Shown here: positions 32,615 to 40,926 of the stretch, one piece after another | How positions within the stretch are numbered: the first letter of the stretch is position 1 | Layout of the letters: each line of letters begins with the position of its first letter | Translations under genes and position numbers: made by a program | From: Oscillibacter sp. | GTDB lineage: Bacteria; Bacillota; Clostridia; Oscillospirales; Oscillospiraceae | NCBI GenBank assembly: GCA_017446225.1 | Contig: JAFSRH010000074.1 | Coordinates: 1 to 54,222 of the forward strand | Direction: 5' to 3' | DNA: 54,222 bases | The notes under the pieces: model-generated | Told to the model about the DNA's origin: nothing | The model's database searches: none | What the model saw: only the letters and a program-made list of their open reading frames with translations

Positions 32615-34483
32615 ATGAGCGAACCCTTTGTTTTTGATTCCCGGAGCATTCACTGTAAAGACCCGTTCGGCGCGGTGGAGTGCGGACAGAATATCATTTT
32701 ACGCTGTCGGCCTCTCCAAAGGGAAGGCTTTACCCATTGCGCCGTCATGATGAAAAACGACTACACCGGGGAGCGGTTCAAAACAGAACTATACCCGCAG
32801 GCCATAGACGGCGAACGGGTTCGCTTTTACGCGAGTTTCCCCGCGCCGGACGAGCCGCAGTTAGTTTGGTACTACTTTAAGTTTTGGCGTGATGACGGCT
32901 CCGGATGTGACCTTGACCGTACCGGTTACCGCAGTGACGGCAGACAGGAACCGTGGCAGATGACCGTCTACCAGAAGAGCCATACGCCTTTCTGGTTCGG
33001 GGCTGGCGTGACGTATCAGATTTTTCCGGACCGTTTCTGCCGTTTGGAAACCCCCAATCCAACGGGCATGATTGGCAATCGCTGGGTGCACGAAAACTGG
33101 GAGGACCAGCCTGTATGGAATCCTCCGGACGGCGTCTGGAACAGGGATTTTTTTGGCGGCTCTTTTAAGGGTATCACGTCCAAAATGGACTATCTGGCCG
33201 ATTTGGGCGTGTCAACGATTTACTTCAATCCTGTTTTTGAATCCGCCTCCAATCACCGTTACAACACGGCGGATTATATGCACATTGACCCCATGCTGGG
33301 CACTGAGGAAGATTTCCGGGAAATGTGCATAGAAGCGAACCGGCGCGGTATGCGTGTCATTTTGGACGGCGTTTTCAGTCATACCGGCTCACAGAGCCGT
33401 TACTTTAACGCGGACGGCTGGTATCCGGAACCCGGCGCCGCGCAAAGTCAAGACAGTCCGTATTATGAGTGGTACAAGTTCCAGAAGTGGCCGGACCAGT
33501 ACACCGCGTGGTGGGGCATTGATACCTTGCCGGATACCATAGAAGAAAATGAAAGCTACCAGAATTATATCATCTGGAATCAGGATTCCGTGGTCCGGCA
33601 CTGGCTCCGGGCGGGCGCGTCCGGCTGGCGTCTGGACGTGGCGGACGAACTGCCAGACAGCTTCATTGCGAATATCCGGAAAGCCATGCACGAAACGGCT
33701 TCTTATGCGATTCTGATTGGGGAAGTGTGGGAGGACGCGAGTAATAAAATCGCCTATTCTCAGAGGAGACGCTATTTTCTGGGGAGTGAGCTTCACGGCG
33801 TCATGAATTACCCGTTCCGTAGCGCGGTTCTGGAGTATCTGCGCGGCGGCGATGCGGACCGCTTCCGGGAAACGCTGGAGACTTTGCGTGAAAACTATCC
33901 CCCGGCGGCGTTCAACTCCGCGATGAACTTTCTGGGCACGCATGACACCGCCCGTATTTTGACGGAGCTTGGCGCGAATCACCGTCCCGAAACACAGGTC
34001 GGACGCGCAAACTTCCACCTTTCACCCGCCGAACGGCGGCGGGGACTGACATTGGTTCGTCTGGCGGCCATGATACTGTTTGCTTTTCCGGGTTCCCCCA
34101 CGGTCTATTACGGGGATGAATGCGGCATGGAAGGCTGGGAGGACCCGTTCAATCGTGGGACGTACCCATGGGGACACGAAGAAAACGACCTGCAACATCA
34201 TTTTTCCGCGCTGGGGCATATCCGTCATGAACGGGTTTCTTTGCAGCGGGGAGAACTGCACTGGCTGTACACCTCCGGCCCGATTCTGGCCTTTGGACGC
34301 AAAAAACACGCGGAATATACGGCATTGGTCGTCAACGCCGGAGAGTACGAACGGGAAATTACGATTGAGTGGCCGGGCAGTTCAGAAGCCCGTGACCTTT
34401 TAACCGGGCAAAAATTCTATGTCGTACAGGACCAGCGTCTTTTACTGAAAGTCCCCCCGTTGACAGGGTATCTTCTTGGGTAA
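32615..34483 (+). CDS. GH13 alpha-amylase family enzyme (neopullulanase/cyclomaltodextrinase-like)
   Basis: A 622-residue cytoplasmic glycosidase with no signal peptide. An N-terminal beta domain (about 1-120, CBM34-like) precedes the barrel. Catalytic residues are visible: nucleophile Asp in GWRLDVADE, acid/base Glu in LIGEVWEDA and the third Asp in LGTHDTARI. Region I is DGVFSHTG and the substrate-site signature is TYQIFPDRF. The architecture suits cleavage of imported maltodextrins or cyclodextrins, but exact specificity is open. The ATG at 32615 follows GGAAGGAG. Transcription ends at a terminator that also contains a parS-like palindrome. Confidence 0.93.
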   Translation: MSEPFVFDSRSIHCKDPFGAVECGQNIILRCRPLQREGFTHCAVMMKNDYTGERFKTELYPQAIDGERVRFYASFPAPDEPQLVWYYFKFWRDDGSGCDLDRTGYRSDGRQEPWQMTVYQKSHTPFWFGAGVTYQIFPDRFCRLETPNPTGMIGNRWVHENWEDQPVWNPPDGVWNRDFFGGSFKGITSKMDYLADLGVSTIYFNPVFESASNHRYNTADYMHIDPMLGTEEDFREMCIEANRRGMRVILDGVFSHTGSQSRYFNADGWYPEPGAAQSQDSPYYEWYKFQKWPDQYTAWWGIDTLPDTIEENESYQNYIIWNQDSVVRHWLRAGASGWRLDVADELPDSFIANIRKAMHETASYAILIGEVWEDASNKIAYSQRRRYFLGSELHGVMNYPFRSAVLEYLRGGDADRFRETLETLRENYPPAAFNSAMNFLGTHDTARILTELGANHRPETQVGRANFHLSPAERRRGLTLVRLAAMILFAFPGSPTVYYGDECGMEGWEDPFNRGTYPWGHEENDLQHHFSALGHIRHERVSLQRGELHWLYTSGPILAFGRKKHAEYTALVVNAGEYEREITIEWPGSSEARDLLTGQKFYVVQDQRLLLKVPPLTGYLLG

Positions 34484-34491
34484 CGGCTCAC

Positions 34492-34538
34492 CGGGCTTTG
34501 TAATGTTTCATGTGAAACGTTATAAAGCCCGTTTTTTT
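34492..34538 (+). terminator. terminator of the amylase gene enclosing a parS-like site
   Basis: The stem CGGGCTTT/AAAGCCCG (34492-34499 with 34524-34531) is followed by seven Ts. The interior of the hairpin is itself a palindrome (34505-34518). Confidence 0.85.
34505..34518. promoter_or_regulatory. parS: parS-like ParB-binding site 1
   Basis: GTTTCATGTGAAAC matches the chromosomal parS core GTTTCACGTGAAAC except at the central base pair (TG instead of CG). It lies upstream of parA. An identical 14-mer lies downstream of the par genes at 36863. Confidence 0.65.
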
Positions 34539-34550
34539 CTGAATCCGCCC

Positions 34551-34579
34551 TTGCAAGAACGCTGTCGCGTTGTTATAAT
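34551..34579 (+). promoter_or_regulatory. promoter of the parAB operon
   Basis: TTGCAA (34551-34556), a 17-base spacer and perfect TATAAT (34574-34579), about 30 bases before the parA start. Confidence 0.75.
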
Positions 34580-34609
34580 AAAAAGGCTAACAGGAAAGCG
34601 GGTGATTTT

Positions 34610-35380
34610 TTGGGTAAGACAATCGCGGTTGTCAACCAGAAAGGCGGAGTCGGGAAAACTACGACCTGTGTCAACCTGACCGCCGCGCTGGCTGAAACCG
34701 GAAAACGTGTGTTGCTGTGTGACTTTGACCCGCAGGCCAATTCTACTTCGGGCATGGGAGTCGACAAAGACGCTTCTATGGGCGTTTACCATGCCCTGAC
34801 GGAGAGTTCTTCCGTAACGGAAGTGATTTCTCATACCGCTTACGGCGATGTGTTGCCGTCTAACAATGCGCTGGCAGGGGCGGGGATTGAGTTAATCGGC
34901 ATGGAACACCGGGAATTTCTTCTGAAAACGGCCTTGTCACAGGTGAAAGAAGCGTACGATTTTATTTTGATTGACTGTCCGCCTTCTCTTGAACTGCTTA
35001 CGCTGAATGCTTTGTGCGCCGCTGACAGTATTCTGGTCCCCGTACAGGCTGAGTATTTCGCGCTGGAAGGCCTTTCGGATTTAATGAATACTGTCCGGCT
35101 GGTGCGGCGTTCCCTGAATCCCCGGCTGGAATTGGAAGGCGTCCTAATGACCATGTATGACGCGCGCACGAATTTGGCCATGCAGGTGGCACAGGAAGTC
35201 AAGCGTTACTTTCCCGGCAAGGTGTACGCGACCGTCATTTCCCGGAATGTGCGTCTGTCCGAGGCGCCCAGTCACGGGAAACCCATCACTGTTTATGACC
35301 CTTTTTGTCGCGGAAGTATCGCCTACCGCGCGTTGGCGGAGGAGTTTTTACGGAAACAGGAAAGGAGCGAGGTTTTATGA
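34610..35380 (+). CDS. parA: chromosome partitioning ATPase ParA (Soj)
   Basis: A 256-residue Soj-type ParA. The deviant Walker A is KGGVGKTT (about residues 11-18), switch I DFDPQANST and Walker B FILIDCPPSLELLT. There is no N-terminal HTH, so this is the chromosomal rather than P1-plasmid type. It starts at a TTG (34610) with a modest GGTGAT upstream. Its stop overlaps the parB start by four bases. It works with ParB-parS in origin segregation and, in spore formers, in replication and sporulation control. Confidence 0.97.
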   Translation: MGKTIAVVNQKGGVGKTTTCVNLTAALAETGKRVLLCDFDPQANSTSGMGVDKDASMGVYHALTESSSVTEVISHTAYGDVLPSNNALAGAGIELIGMEHREFLLKTALSQVKEAYDFILIDCPPSLELLTLNALCAADSILVPVQAEYFALEGLSDLMNTVRLVRRSLNPRLELEGVLMTMYDARTNLAMQVAQEVKRYFPGKVYATVISRNVRLSEAPSHGKPITVYDPFCRGSIAYRALAEEFLRKQERSEVL

Positions 35381-36291
35381 TAAAAAAGCCCTCTGGTCTG
35401 GGGCGGGGATTGGGCGCGCTGTTGGGGGAAAACGCGTTTCTTGAGGAGAACGAACCGGAACATGGCATGACAATGCTTTCGATTACGGATGTGGAAAACT
35501 ATTCCGGACAGCCGCGAAAGAATTTTGACCCCGAAGCGCTGGCACAGTTGGCCGATTCCATCCGTCAGCACGGCATTTTACAGCCCTTGACCGTACGAAA
35601 ACTCGATTCCGGCTATTATCAGATTATCGCCGGGGAACGCCGCTGGCGCGCCGCGCGTATGGCCGGACTGGATATGGTCCCCGCAATCATTGTGGAAGCC
35701 GATGACAAGACCGCCACCGAACTGGCCATGATTGAAAATCTTCAGCGGGAGGACCTGAACCCGATGGAAGAAGCGGCCGGATACCGGACTTTAATAGACC
35801 TGTATCACATGACACAGGAAGAAGTATCGAAACGGGTAGGAAAGTCCCGAAGCGCGGTTGCGAATGCGTTACGGCTTCTGGACCTGTCGGAGCCGGTACG
35901 GGTGTTCGTGGAAGAGGGGCGTCTGACCGCCGGACACGCACGGGCTTTAATTCCTTTGCCGGAAGATTTACAAATACAAGCGGCAAAAGAAGTAATGGAG
36001 GGCGGCTTGTCCGTCCGTCAGACGGAACGTCTCGCGAAACAGTGGATGACGGAACGGAAAAAGCCGGAAATCATTGTCCGGAAGGAACAACTCAATGATC
36101 CGAAAGACATTGACTATACCATAGAAGCGCAAAAGGAACTGTCAGCAAAATTGGGGCGGGGCGTCCGGATTATCAACGGGCGGAAGAAGGGTCGTATTGA
36201 ACTGGATTTTTACGGCCTTGATGATTTAAACGACCTGTTGGACGCGCTGTCACTTTTGAAAATTCAGGGCCGGGAGGGGTACACGGAATGA
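35377..36291 (+). CDS. parB: chromosome partitioning protein ParB (Spo0J)
   Basis: 304 residues. The N-terminal ParA-interaction tail is GLGRGLGALLG; the CTP-binding ParB/Srx domain contains AGERRWRAARMAG and the ENLQREDLNPMEEA box; the central HTH is MTQEEVSKRVGKSRSAVANALRLL, which binds parS; a C-terminal dimerisation domain follows. It overlaps parA (ATGA) and the next gene (ATGA), giving a tightly coupled unit. Confidence 0.97.
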   Translation: MIKKPSGLGRGLGALLGENAFLEENEPEHGMTMLSITDVENYSGQPRKNFDPEALAQLADSIRQHGILQPLTVRKLDSGYYQIIAGERRWRAARMAGLDMVPAIIVEADDKTATELAMIENLQREDLNPMEEAAGYRTLIDLYHMTQEEVSKRVGKSRSAVANALRLLDLSEPVRVFVEEGRLTAGHARALIPLPEDLQIQAAKEVMEGGLSVRQTERLAKQWMTERKKPEIIVRKEQLNDPKDIDYTIEAQKELSAKLGRGVRIINGRKKGRIELDFYGLDDLNDLLDALSLLKIQGREGYTE

Positions 36292-36848
36292 ACAATGAGG
36301 AAAAGCCGGGAGAAGCTACGGAGCAGAAAGCGGCGCTTGCACAGAAAAGCAATATGAGCGTTTTTCTTTATATTCTGTTGCTTTTCAGTGCGGCGTTGCT
36401 TTTGATGGGCTTATCTTCGCTGATTCACCAGCGTAACAATACGGAAGCGTTGGGAAAATTACAAAGTTCCGTATCCGTCATGCAGGAAGTCCAGAATTTG
36501 CAGGACAAGATCATTGTTTTACAGGAATCCCGGCAGACGCTGGAAGAACAGTTAAAACAGGCCCGTAATGACCAGCAGGAAGCCTTGGAACGGACGGAAC
36601 GGGAACACAGACAGGCCGAAGCTATGCGGCAGTTATATGTCATACAGGCACAGTATCAGGCGGGACGTTATCAAGCCTGTCAGGCAAGTGTGGAAGCGTT
36701 TGAAAGCGCGGGACTGTCCGACAGTCTGCCCTCTGAGTCGGCAGACAGCAACGTGATTTCTCCGTTGGACTGCTACCGTCAACTTCAGGAAGCTGTACCC
36801 GCCCGTATCGCGGAGGCCTCGCGTACGCCGCCCGATGAAAACAGTTAA
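36288..36848 (+). CDS. single-pass membrane protein with coiled coil, 186 aa
   Basis: An N-terminal cytoplasmic segment, one membrane helix (VFLYILLLFSAALLLMGLSSLI, about 25-46), then a long Gln/Glu-rich coiled coil (about 55-110) and a short acidic tail containing ESADSNVISPLDCYRQLQEAV. Its ATG overlaps the parB stop by four bases, so it is co-translated with the partition proteins. The family is not recognised; it is not the DUF4446 protein often found after parB. A membrane link for the partition or division apparatus is a positional guess. Confidence 0.8.
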   Translation: MNNEEKPGEATEQKAALAQKSNMSVFLYILLLFSAALLLMGLSSLIHQRNNTEALGKLQSSVSVMQEVQNLQDKIIVLQESRQTLEEQLKQARNDQQEALERTEREHRQAEAMRQLYVIQAQYQAGRYQACQASVEAFESAGLSDSLPSESADSNVISPLDCYRQLQEAVPARIAEASRTPPDENS

Positions 36849-36856
36849 GCCGGGAA

Positions 36857-36882
36857 CGGATTGTTTCATGTGAAACAATCCG
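36857..36882. promoter_or_regulatory. parS: parS-like ParB-binding site 2 inside a long palindrome
   Basis: A 12-bp perfect inverted repeat with a two-base centre, CGGATTGTTTCA-TG-TGAAACAATCCG. Its core GTTTCATGTGAAAC (36863-36876) is identical to site 1 near 34505. It sits between the par operon and serS, immediately before the serS ribosome site. Confidence 0.65.
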
Positions 36883-36906
36883 GCATGACAGAAAGGAAGA
36901 CAGAAT

Positions 36907-38229
36907 ATGCTCGACATTCGCTTTATACGGGAAAATCCCGAAGCCGTACGTGAGAACATCCGGAAGAAGTTTCAGGAGCAAAAACTTCCGCTTGTGGATG
37001 ACGTCCTTAATCTGGACGCCGAACGGCGGTCTGTTATCGCGGAGGCGGATAAACTCCGCTCTGACCGGAACCGTCTGAGTAAAGAAATCGGGAAACTTAT
37101 GGGACAGGCCAAAAAAGACCCGTCTAAACTGCAAGAGGCCGAAGCGGTCAAAAAACAGGTCACGGCTAATTCCGAACGCCTGAAAGCCCTTGAGCAGAGA
37201 AAACCCGAATTAGAACGGGAACTTCATCAAAAAATGCTCCTCATTCCACAGATGATTGACCCATCCGTTCCGCTCGGGCCGGATGACAGTCACAATGTGG
37301 AAGTGGAACGTTTTGGAGAAGCAGTCGTGCCGGATTTTCCTATCCCGTATCATACGGAGATTATGGACTCGTTCAACGGAATCGACCTTGACGCCGCCGG
37401 ACGCGTTTCCGGAAACGGCTTCTATTATCTGTTGGGCGACATTGCCCGTCTGCATGAGGCGGTGCTGGCCCTCGGACGTGATTTCATGATTGGCAAGGGC
37501 TTCACTTACTGTATTCCGCCTTTTATGATTCACGGCGCTGTGGTAGAGGGCGTCATGAGCCAAACGGACATGGATGGCATGATGTACAAAATAGAGGGGG
37601 AGGACCTCTATCTCATTGGCACCTCGGAACATTCCATGATCGGCCGCTTCATTGACCAGATTCTCCCCGCGGATACCCTTCCCCAAACGCTGACATCATA
37701 TTCCCCGTGCTTCCGGAAAGAAAAAGGCGCGCACGGTATCGAAGAGCGCGGAATTTATCGTATCCACCAGTTTGAGAAACAGGAAATGATCGTTGTCTGT
37801 AAGCCGGAGGATTCGGCGGCGTGGTATGACAAACTGTGGCGGTATTCGGTGGAACTGTTCCGCGCCATGGAAATACCGGTCCGGCAGTTGGAATGCTGTT
37901 CCGGGGACCTCGCGGACTTGAAAGTGAAATCCTGTGATATTGAGGCATGGTCTCCGCGTCAGGGAAAGTATTTTGAAGTCTGTTCGTGTTCCAATCTCGG
38001 GGACGCGCAGGCAAGGCGGCTTCGTATCCGCTACCGGGACGAAAACGGGAAAATGCAACTCTGCCACACGCTTAATAACACTTGTGTCGCCCCGCCGCGT
38101 ATGCTGATCGCATTTCTGGAAAACCATCTTCAGGCGGACGGCTCCGTGACAATTCCCGAAATTCTGCGGCCTTATATGGGCGGTACGGAAGTTCTGATTC
38201 CGAAAAAGCGTAAGGGAAGCGGGGTATGA
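36907..38229 (+). CDS. serS: serine--tRNA ligase
   Basis: A 440-residue class II synthetase. The long N-terminal coiled-coil arm that grips the tRNA variable arm covers about 28-105. Catalytic motifs 2 (SPCFRKEKGAHGIEERGIYRIHQFEKQEM) and 3 (NNTCVAPPRMLIAFLENHL) are visible, as is LIGTSEHSMIG. It starts at 36907 after AAAGGAAG. It shares four bases with rsmG at its end. Confidence 0.97.
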   Translation: MLDIRFIRENPEAVRENIRKKFQEQKLPLVDDVLNLDAERRSVIAEADKLRSDRNRLSKEIGKLMGQAKKDPSKLQEAEAVKKQVTANSERLKALEQRKPELERELHQKMLLIPQMIDPSVPLGPDDSHNVEVERFGEAVVPDFPIPYHTEIMDSFNGIDLDAAGRVSGNGFYYLLGDIARLHEAVLALGRDFMIGKGFTYCIPPFMIHGAVVEGVMSQTDMDGMMYKIEGEDLYLIGTSEHSMIGRFIDQILPADTLPQTLTSYSPCFRKEKGAHGIEERGIYRIHQFEKQEMIVVCKPEDSAAWYDKLWRYSVELFRAMEIPVRQLECCSGDLADLKVKSCDIEAWSPRQGKYFEVCSCSNLGDAQARRLRIRYRDENGKMQLCHTLNNTCVAPPRMLIAFLENHLQADGSVTIPEILRPYMGGTEVLIPKKRKGSGV

Positions 38230-38927
38230 GTTTGGAAAGCCTCTTACGGGAAGGGCTGACGGCGCTGGGGCTGTCGCCGGACGCGGCCGAACTTATGTGC
38301 CGCTACGCGCGTATGCTCTTGGAACGGAACCGCGTGATGAATCTAACGGCGATTACGTCAGAACCGGACGTGGCGCGACTTCATTTTCTGGACAGTTGCG
38401 CGTTGACGGCGTTGGCGGACTTCCACAAAAAGACCGTCATTGACGTTGGAACAGGCGCGGGGTTTCCCGGTCTGCCTCTGCGGCTTGTCGAACCGTCCTT
38501 GAGGCTGACGTTGCTGGACGCGCAACGGAAACGGGTGGATTTTCTGCGGAGCGTGTGCGACACGCTGGAGTTGCCGGACGTGGACTGCACACAGGAACGC
38601 GCGGAAGCGTACGCCGCCGCGCACAGGGAACAGTTTGACGTTACGGTATCGCGGGCGGTGGCGGCGTTGCCGGTACTCACGGAATTATGTTTGCCGCTGG
38701 TCCGCGTGGGCGGGACGTTCCTTGCCATGAAGTCCGTAAACTGTGACGGGGAACTGTCAGCGGCCGCGCACAGTATTGAGACGCTGGGCGGCCGCGTCAG
38801 ACAGGTTGCGGACTATGTCATACCCTGTACGGAGATTCCGCGCCGTTTGATTGTCATTGAAAAAGTCCGTCCCACGCCGGACGCGTATCCGAGGGCATTC
38901 GGGAAAATCAAAAAAAATCCGCTTTGA
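38226..38927 (+). CDS. rsmG: 16S rRNA (guanine-527-N7)-methyltransferase RsmG
   Basis: A 233-residue RsmG/GidB. The AdoMet motif is VIDVGTGAGFPGLPL (about 71-85), followed by LTLLDAQRKRVDFL and SRAVAALPVLTELCLPLV. It modifies G527 of 16S rRNA; loss gives low-level streptomycin resistance in other species. Its position near parAB agrees with the common origin-proximal arrangement. Its ATG overlaps the serS stop. Confidence 0.96.
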   Translation: MSLESLLREGLTALGLSPDAAELMCRYARMLLERNRVMNLTAITSEPDVARLHFLDSCALTALADFHKKTVIDVGTGAGFPGLPLRLVEPSLRLTLLDAQRKRVDFLRSVCDTLELPDVDCTQERAEAYAAAHREQFDVTVSRAVAALPVLTELCLPLVRVGGTFLAMKSVNCDGELSAAAHSIETLGGRVRQVADYVIPCTEIPRRLIVIEKVRPTPDAYPRAFGKIKKNPL

Positions 38928-38937
38928 GCGCAAAGAG

Positions 38938-38966
38938 ACCGCGTACAGTCGAACACTGTACGCGGT
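38938..38966. terminator. hairpin between converging rsmG and carboxypeptidase genes
   Basis: A 12-bp perfect stem ACCGCGTACAGT/ACTGTACGCGGT with a five-base loop. The T-run is weak on both sides (TTCGTT; TCTCTTT on the reverse strand). It is probably a shared terminator. Confidence 0.6.
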
Positions 38967-38970
38967 TCGT

Positions 38971-40392
38971 TCATCCGTTGAGGCAGTAGGCACGGTACAG
39001 GAGGGTATGGTCAGCAATCACGCCCCATTGTCCGGCCCCCTTGCCGGTCACACAGATAAAATTTTTGCCGTCCTTACGGGAGGCGTAACTGACGGCGCAG
39101 TTGCCGGACTGCCGGACATATCCGGTTTTGGCTCCCATGACGTCAAGGCTGGTACTCGTGAAACGGTCTTCAATACGGCGAAGGAAGAGGTTTGAAAGAG
39201 AAATTCCGTTGGGGTGTTCGGCGGTGGACATGGTACGGAAGCGGCGCGCGTTGAGGATGACGCGGCAAATCGAATGGTCCATGGCGGCTTTCATGATGAC
39301 GGCCATGTCACGCATAGTACAATAGTGGTCTTTGTTGTAGAGTCCGATACAGTTGGTAAAGTGGGCGGTTTTGGAAATGCCCAGTTGCTCCAACTTCTGA
39401 TTCATCAGTTCCACAAAGGCTTCCTGCGAGCCGGAAATATGCCGCGCGAGAGCAAGACAGGCGTCCGCGCCGGAAGGCAGAATACAGCCATAGAGCAAGT
39501 CCCGTACGGTGACGGTCTCCCACGTGGCAAAGCCCGCGATACTACAGTTATTTGTGTAACAGTAATTGGTGACGGGCCTTGTAATGGTTACTTTGGTGTC
39601 CATGCCCTTGACGCCTTCCGGCGTGACCTTAATCAGCTTTTCCACAGCGACCAGAAGCGTCAGGACCTTGGTCATGGAAGCGGGCGGGACTTTCACATCA
39701 GAATTGCGTTCAGCGTAGATGTACCCGGTGTCAGCGTCAAGGAGTACGGCGTACTGACTGCCGATTTCGGCCGACTGGCCTAAAGTAATGGTTTTAGGTC
39801 CGCGCGCGGGGGCGAACTTCTGCGTTGCTTTGACATTGGAAGCGCTGGCCGCGGCGTTGGGGGAGAGGTACGCGGCGCTTTCCCCGGGCAGATAATTTTC
39901 AGGGTTTTCCGTGAGGTAGTCCACCGCATTGGAAGGAGCACCGACATAGGACTCCGTCAAGGGCTGAAGTTCTCCCGGAAGAAGGTTTTCAGGATTTTCA
40001 AGGGCATATGTGTCTGTTTCCAAAGAGACGGAAGCCATGTCTTCCAGAGTGGAGACTTCCGGGGACTTGGGCGACTGGTCCCCGACCAGTATGTTTTCGG
40101 GTGTTTCGCCGCTGTCAGGGGCCGGGTCCACAGGCTGGGCAAGCGATACCGTAAGCGTTTCGATTTCCGGGGCACGGACGGCGCGGAAGCGCGCGGAAAT
40201 CGCCGAGGAGACGGGAAGCGCCAGCAGTCCGCAAAAGAGCAGGAGCAGAAGCGTAAACTGTTTTTTTTGCCGCCGCTTGCGGCGCTGACGGGCGGCGCGC
40301 CAACGCCGTTCCCGTGCGCGTGTGCGTTCGCGGGCCTTGGATTCCGACTCCATTTTGTCCAGTTCGTCCAGAATTAATTGAAAATCGTCCAT
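38971..40392 (-). CDS. membrane-anchored D-alanyl-D-alanine carboxypeptidase
   Basis: 473 residues from the ATG at 40392 (CGGAGGATTT upstream). The N-terminus is cytoplasmic and very basic (RERRWRAARQRRKRRQKK, about 26-43). It is followed by a membrane helix (FTLLLLLFCGLLALPVSSAI), a spacer with three imperfect ENLLPGE-type repeats, and the peptidase S11 domain. That domain has active-site Ser in ASMTK, second motif SGA and third motif AKTGYVRQSGNC. Class C PBPs of this sort trim pentapeptides in peptidoglycan. The uncleaved-looking anchor and charged cytoplasmic tail differ from secreted DacA/DacF proteins. Confidence 0.93.
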   Translation of the reverse strand: MDDFQLILDELDKMESESKARERTRARERRWRAARQRRKRRQKKQFTLLLLLFCGLLALPVSSAISARFRAVRAPEIETLTVSLAQPVDPAPDSGETPENILVGDQSPKSPEVSTLEDMASVSLETDTYALENPENLLPGELQPLTESYVGAPSNAVDYLTENPENYLPGESAAYLSPNAAASASNVKATQKFAPARGPKTITLGQSAEIGSQYAVLLDADTGYIYAERNSDVKVPPASMTKVLTLLVAVEKLIKVTPEGVKGMDTKVTITRPVTNYCYTNNCSIAGFATWETVTVRDLLYGCILPSGADACLALARHISGSQEAFVELMNQKLEQLGISKTAHFTNCIGLYNKDHYCTMRDMAVIMKAAMDHSICRVILNARRFRTMSTAEHPNGISLSNLFLRRIEDRFTSTSLDVMGAKTGYVRQSGNCAVSYASRKDGKNFICVTGKGAGQWGVIADHTLLYRAYCLNG

Positions 40393-40403
40393 AAATCCTC
40401 CGT

Positions 40404-40712
40404 TCAAGTGAGTGCGTGATTCGTTCCGGAATAGGGGACGCGATAAGGCGGCGCGCCCCGTTCCTGTAGCTTTGTTTCCAGCCATGCCCGAAGCTCTTGT
40501 ACGCCTTCCGGTGTCCACGCAAAATTTTTCGTTTCTATGTTCCGCGCCTGTTCAAAGCAGATGTTTTCATAAACCCATGCTTGAATGTGCGCGTCCTCCT
40601 TCCCCGGCCACGAAAACCGCTGAAAGCGGTAGCGGAACGAACCGATACTTCCGGGATAGATTTCCGCTTTCGTAAAGAAGGAAACCGAGAGAAAGTCAAA
40701 ATCAGGTTTCAC
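40404..40712 (-). CDS. hypothetical protein, 102 aa
   Basis: Read from a GTG at 40712 with GGGGGT six bases upstream, better than the ATG at 40793. The product begins with VKPDFDFLSVSFFTKAEIYPG and has an aromatic-rich middle (SFRYRFQRFSWPGK, WVYENICFEQ). No signal peptide, membrane helix or known motif is seen. It lies 11 bases before the carboxypeptidase gene and is probably in its operon. Function unknown. Confidence 0.6.
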   Translation of the reverse strand: MKPDFDFLSVSFFTKAEIYPGSIGSFRYRFQRFSWPGKEDAHIQAWVYENICFEQARNIETKNFAWTPEGVQELRAWLETKLQERGAPPYRVPYSGTNHALT

Positions 40713-40926
40713 ACAAACACCCCCTTGTATACGCGGAAAATCGGACTGTGTTTGGTTTCTCCGGCGTTGTTTTCCAAAAAGCCTGTCTATCATACCAGAT
40801 TTCGGGGCCTATGTCAAATCCCAGAAGCAAATATTCCGGAAAAACATATCTCTCCCGTTGGGCGCTGTACAAATGCCGCGTTTCGTGCTATGATGGACAC
40901 ATCAAACGGAAAGAAAGGGAACGCGT

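Noticed and set aside
36849-36906. T-box leader before serS
   Set aside because: The gap is 58 bases, far too short for a T-box, and its palindrome matches the parS pattern instead.
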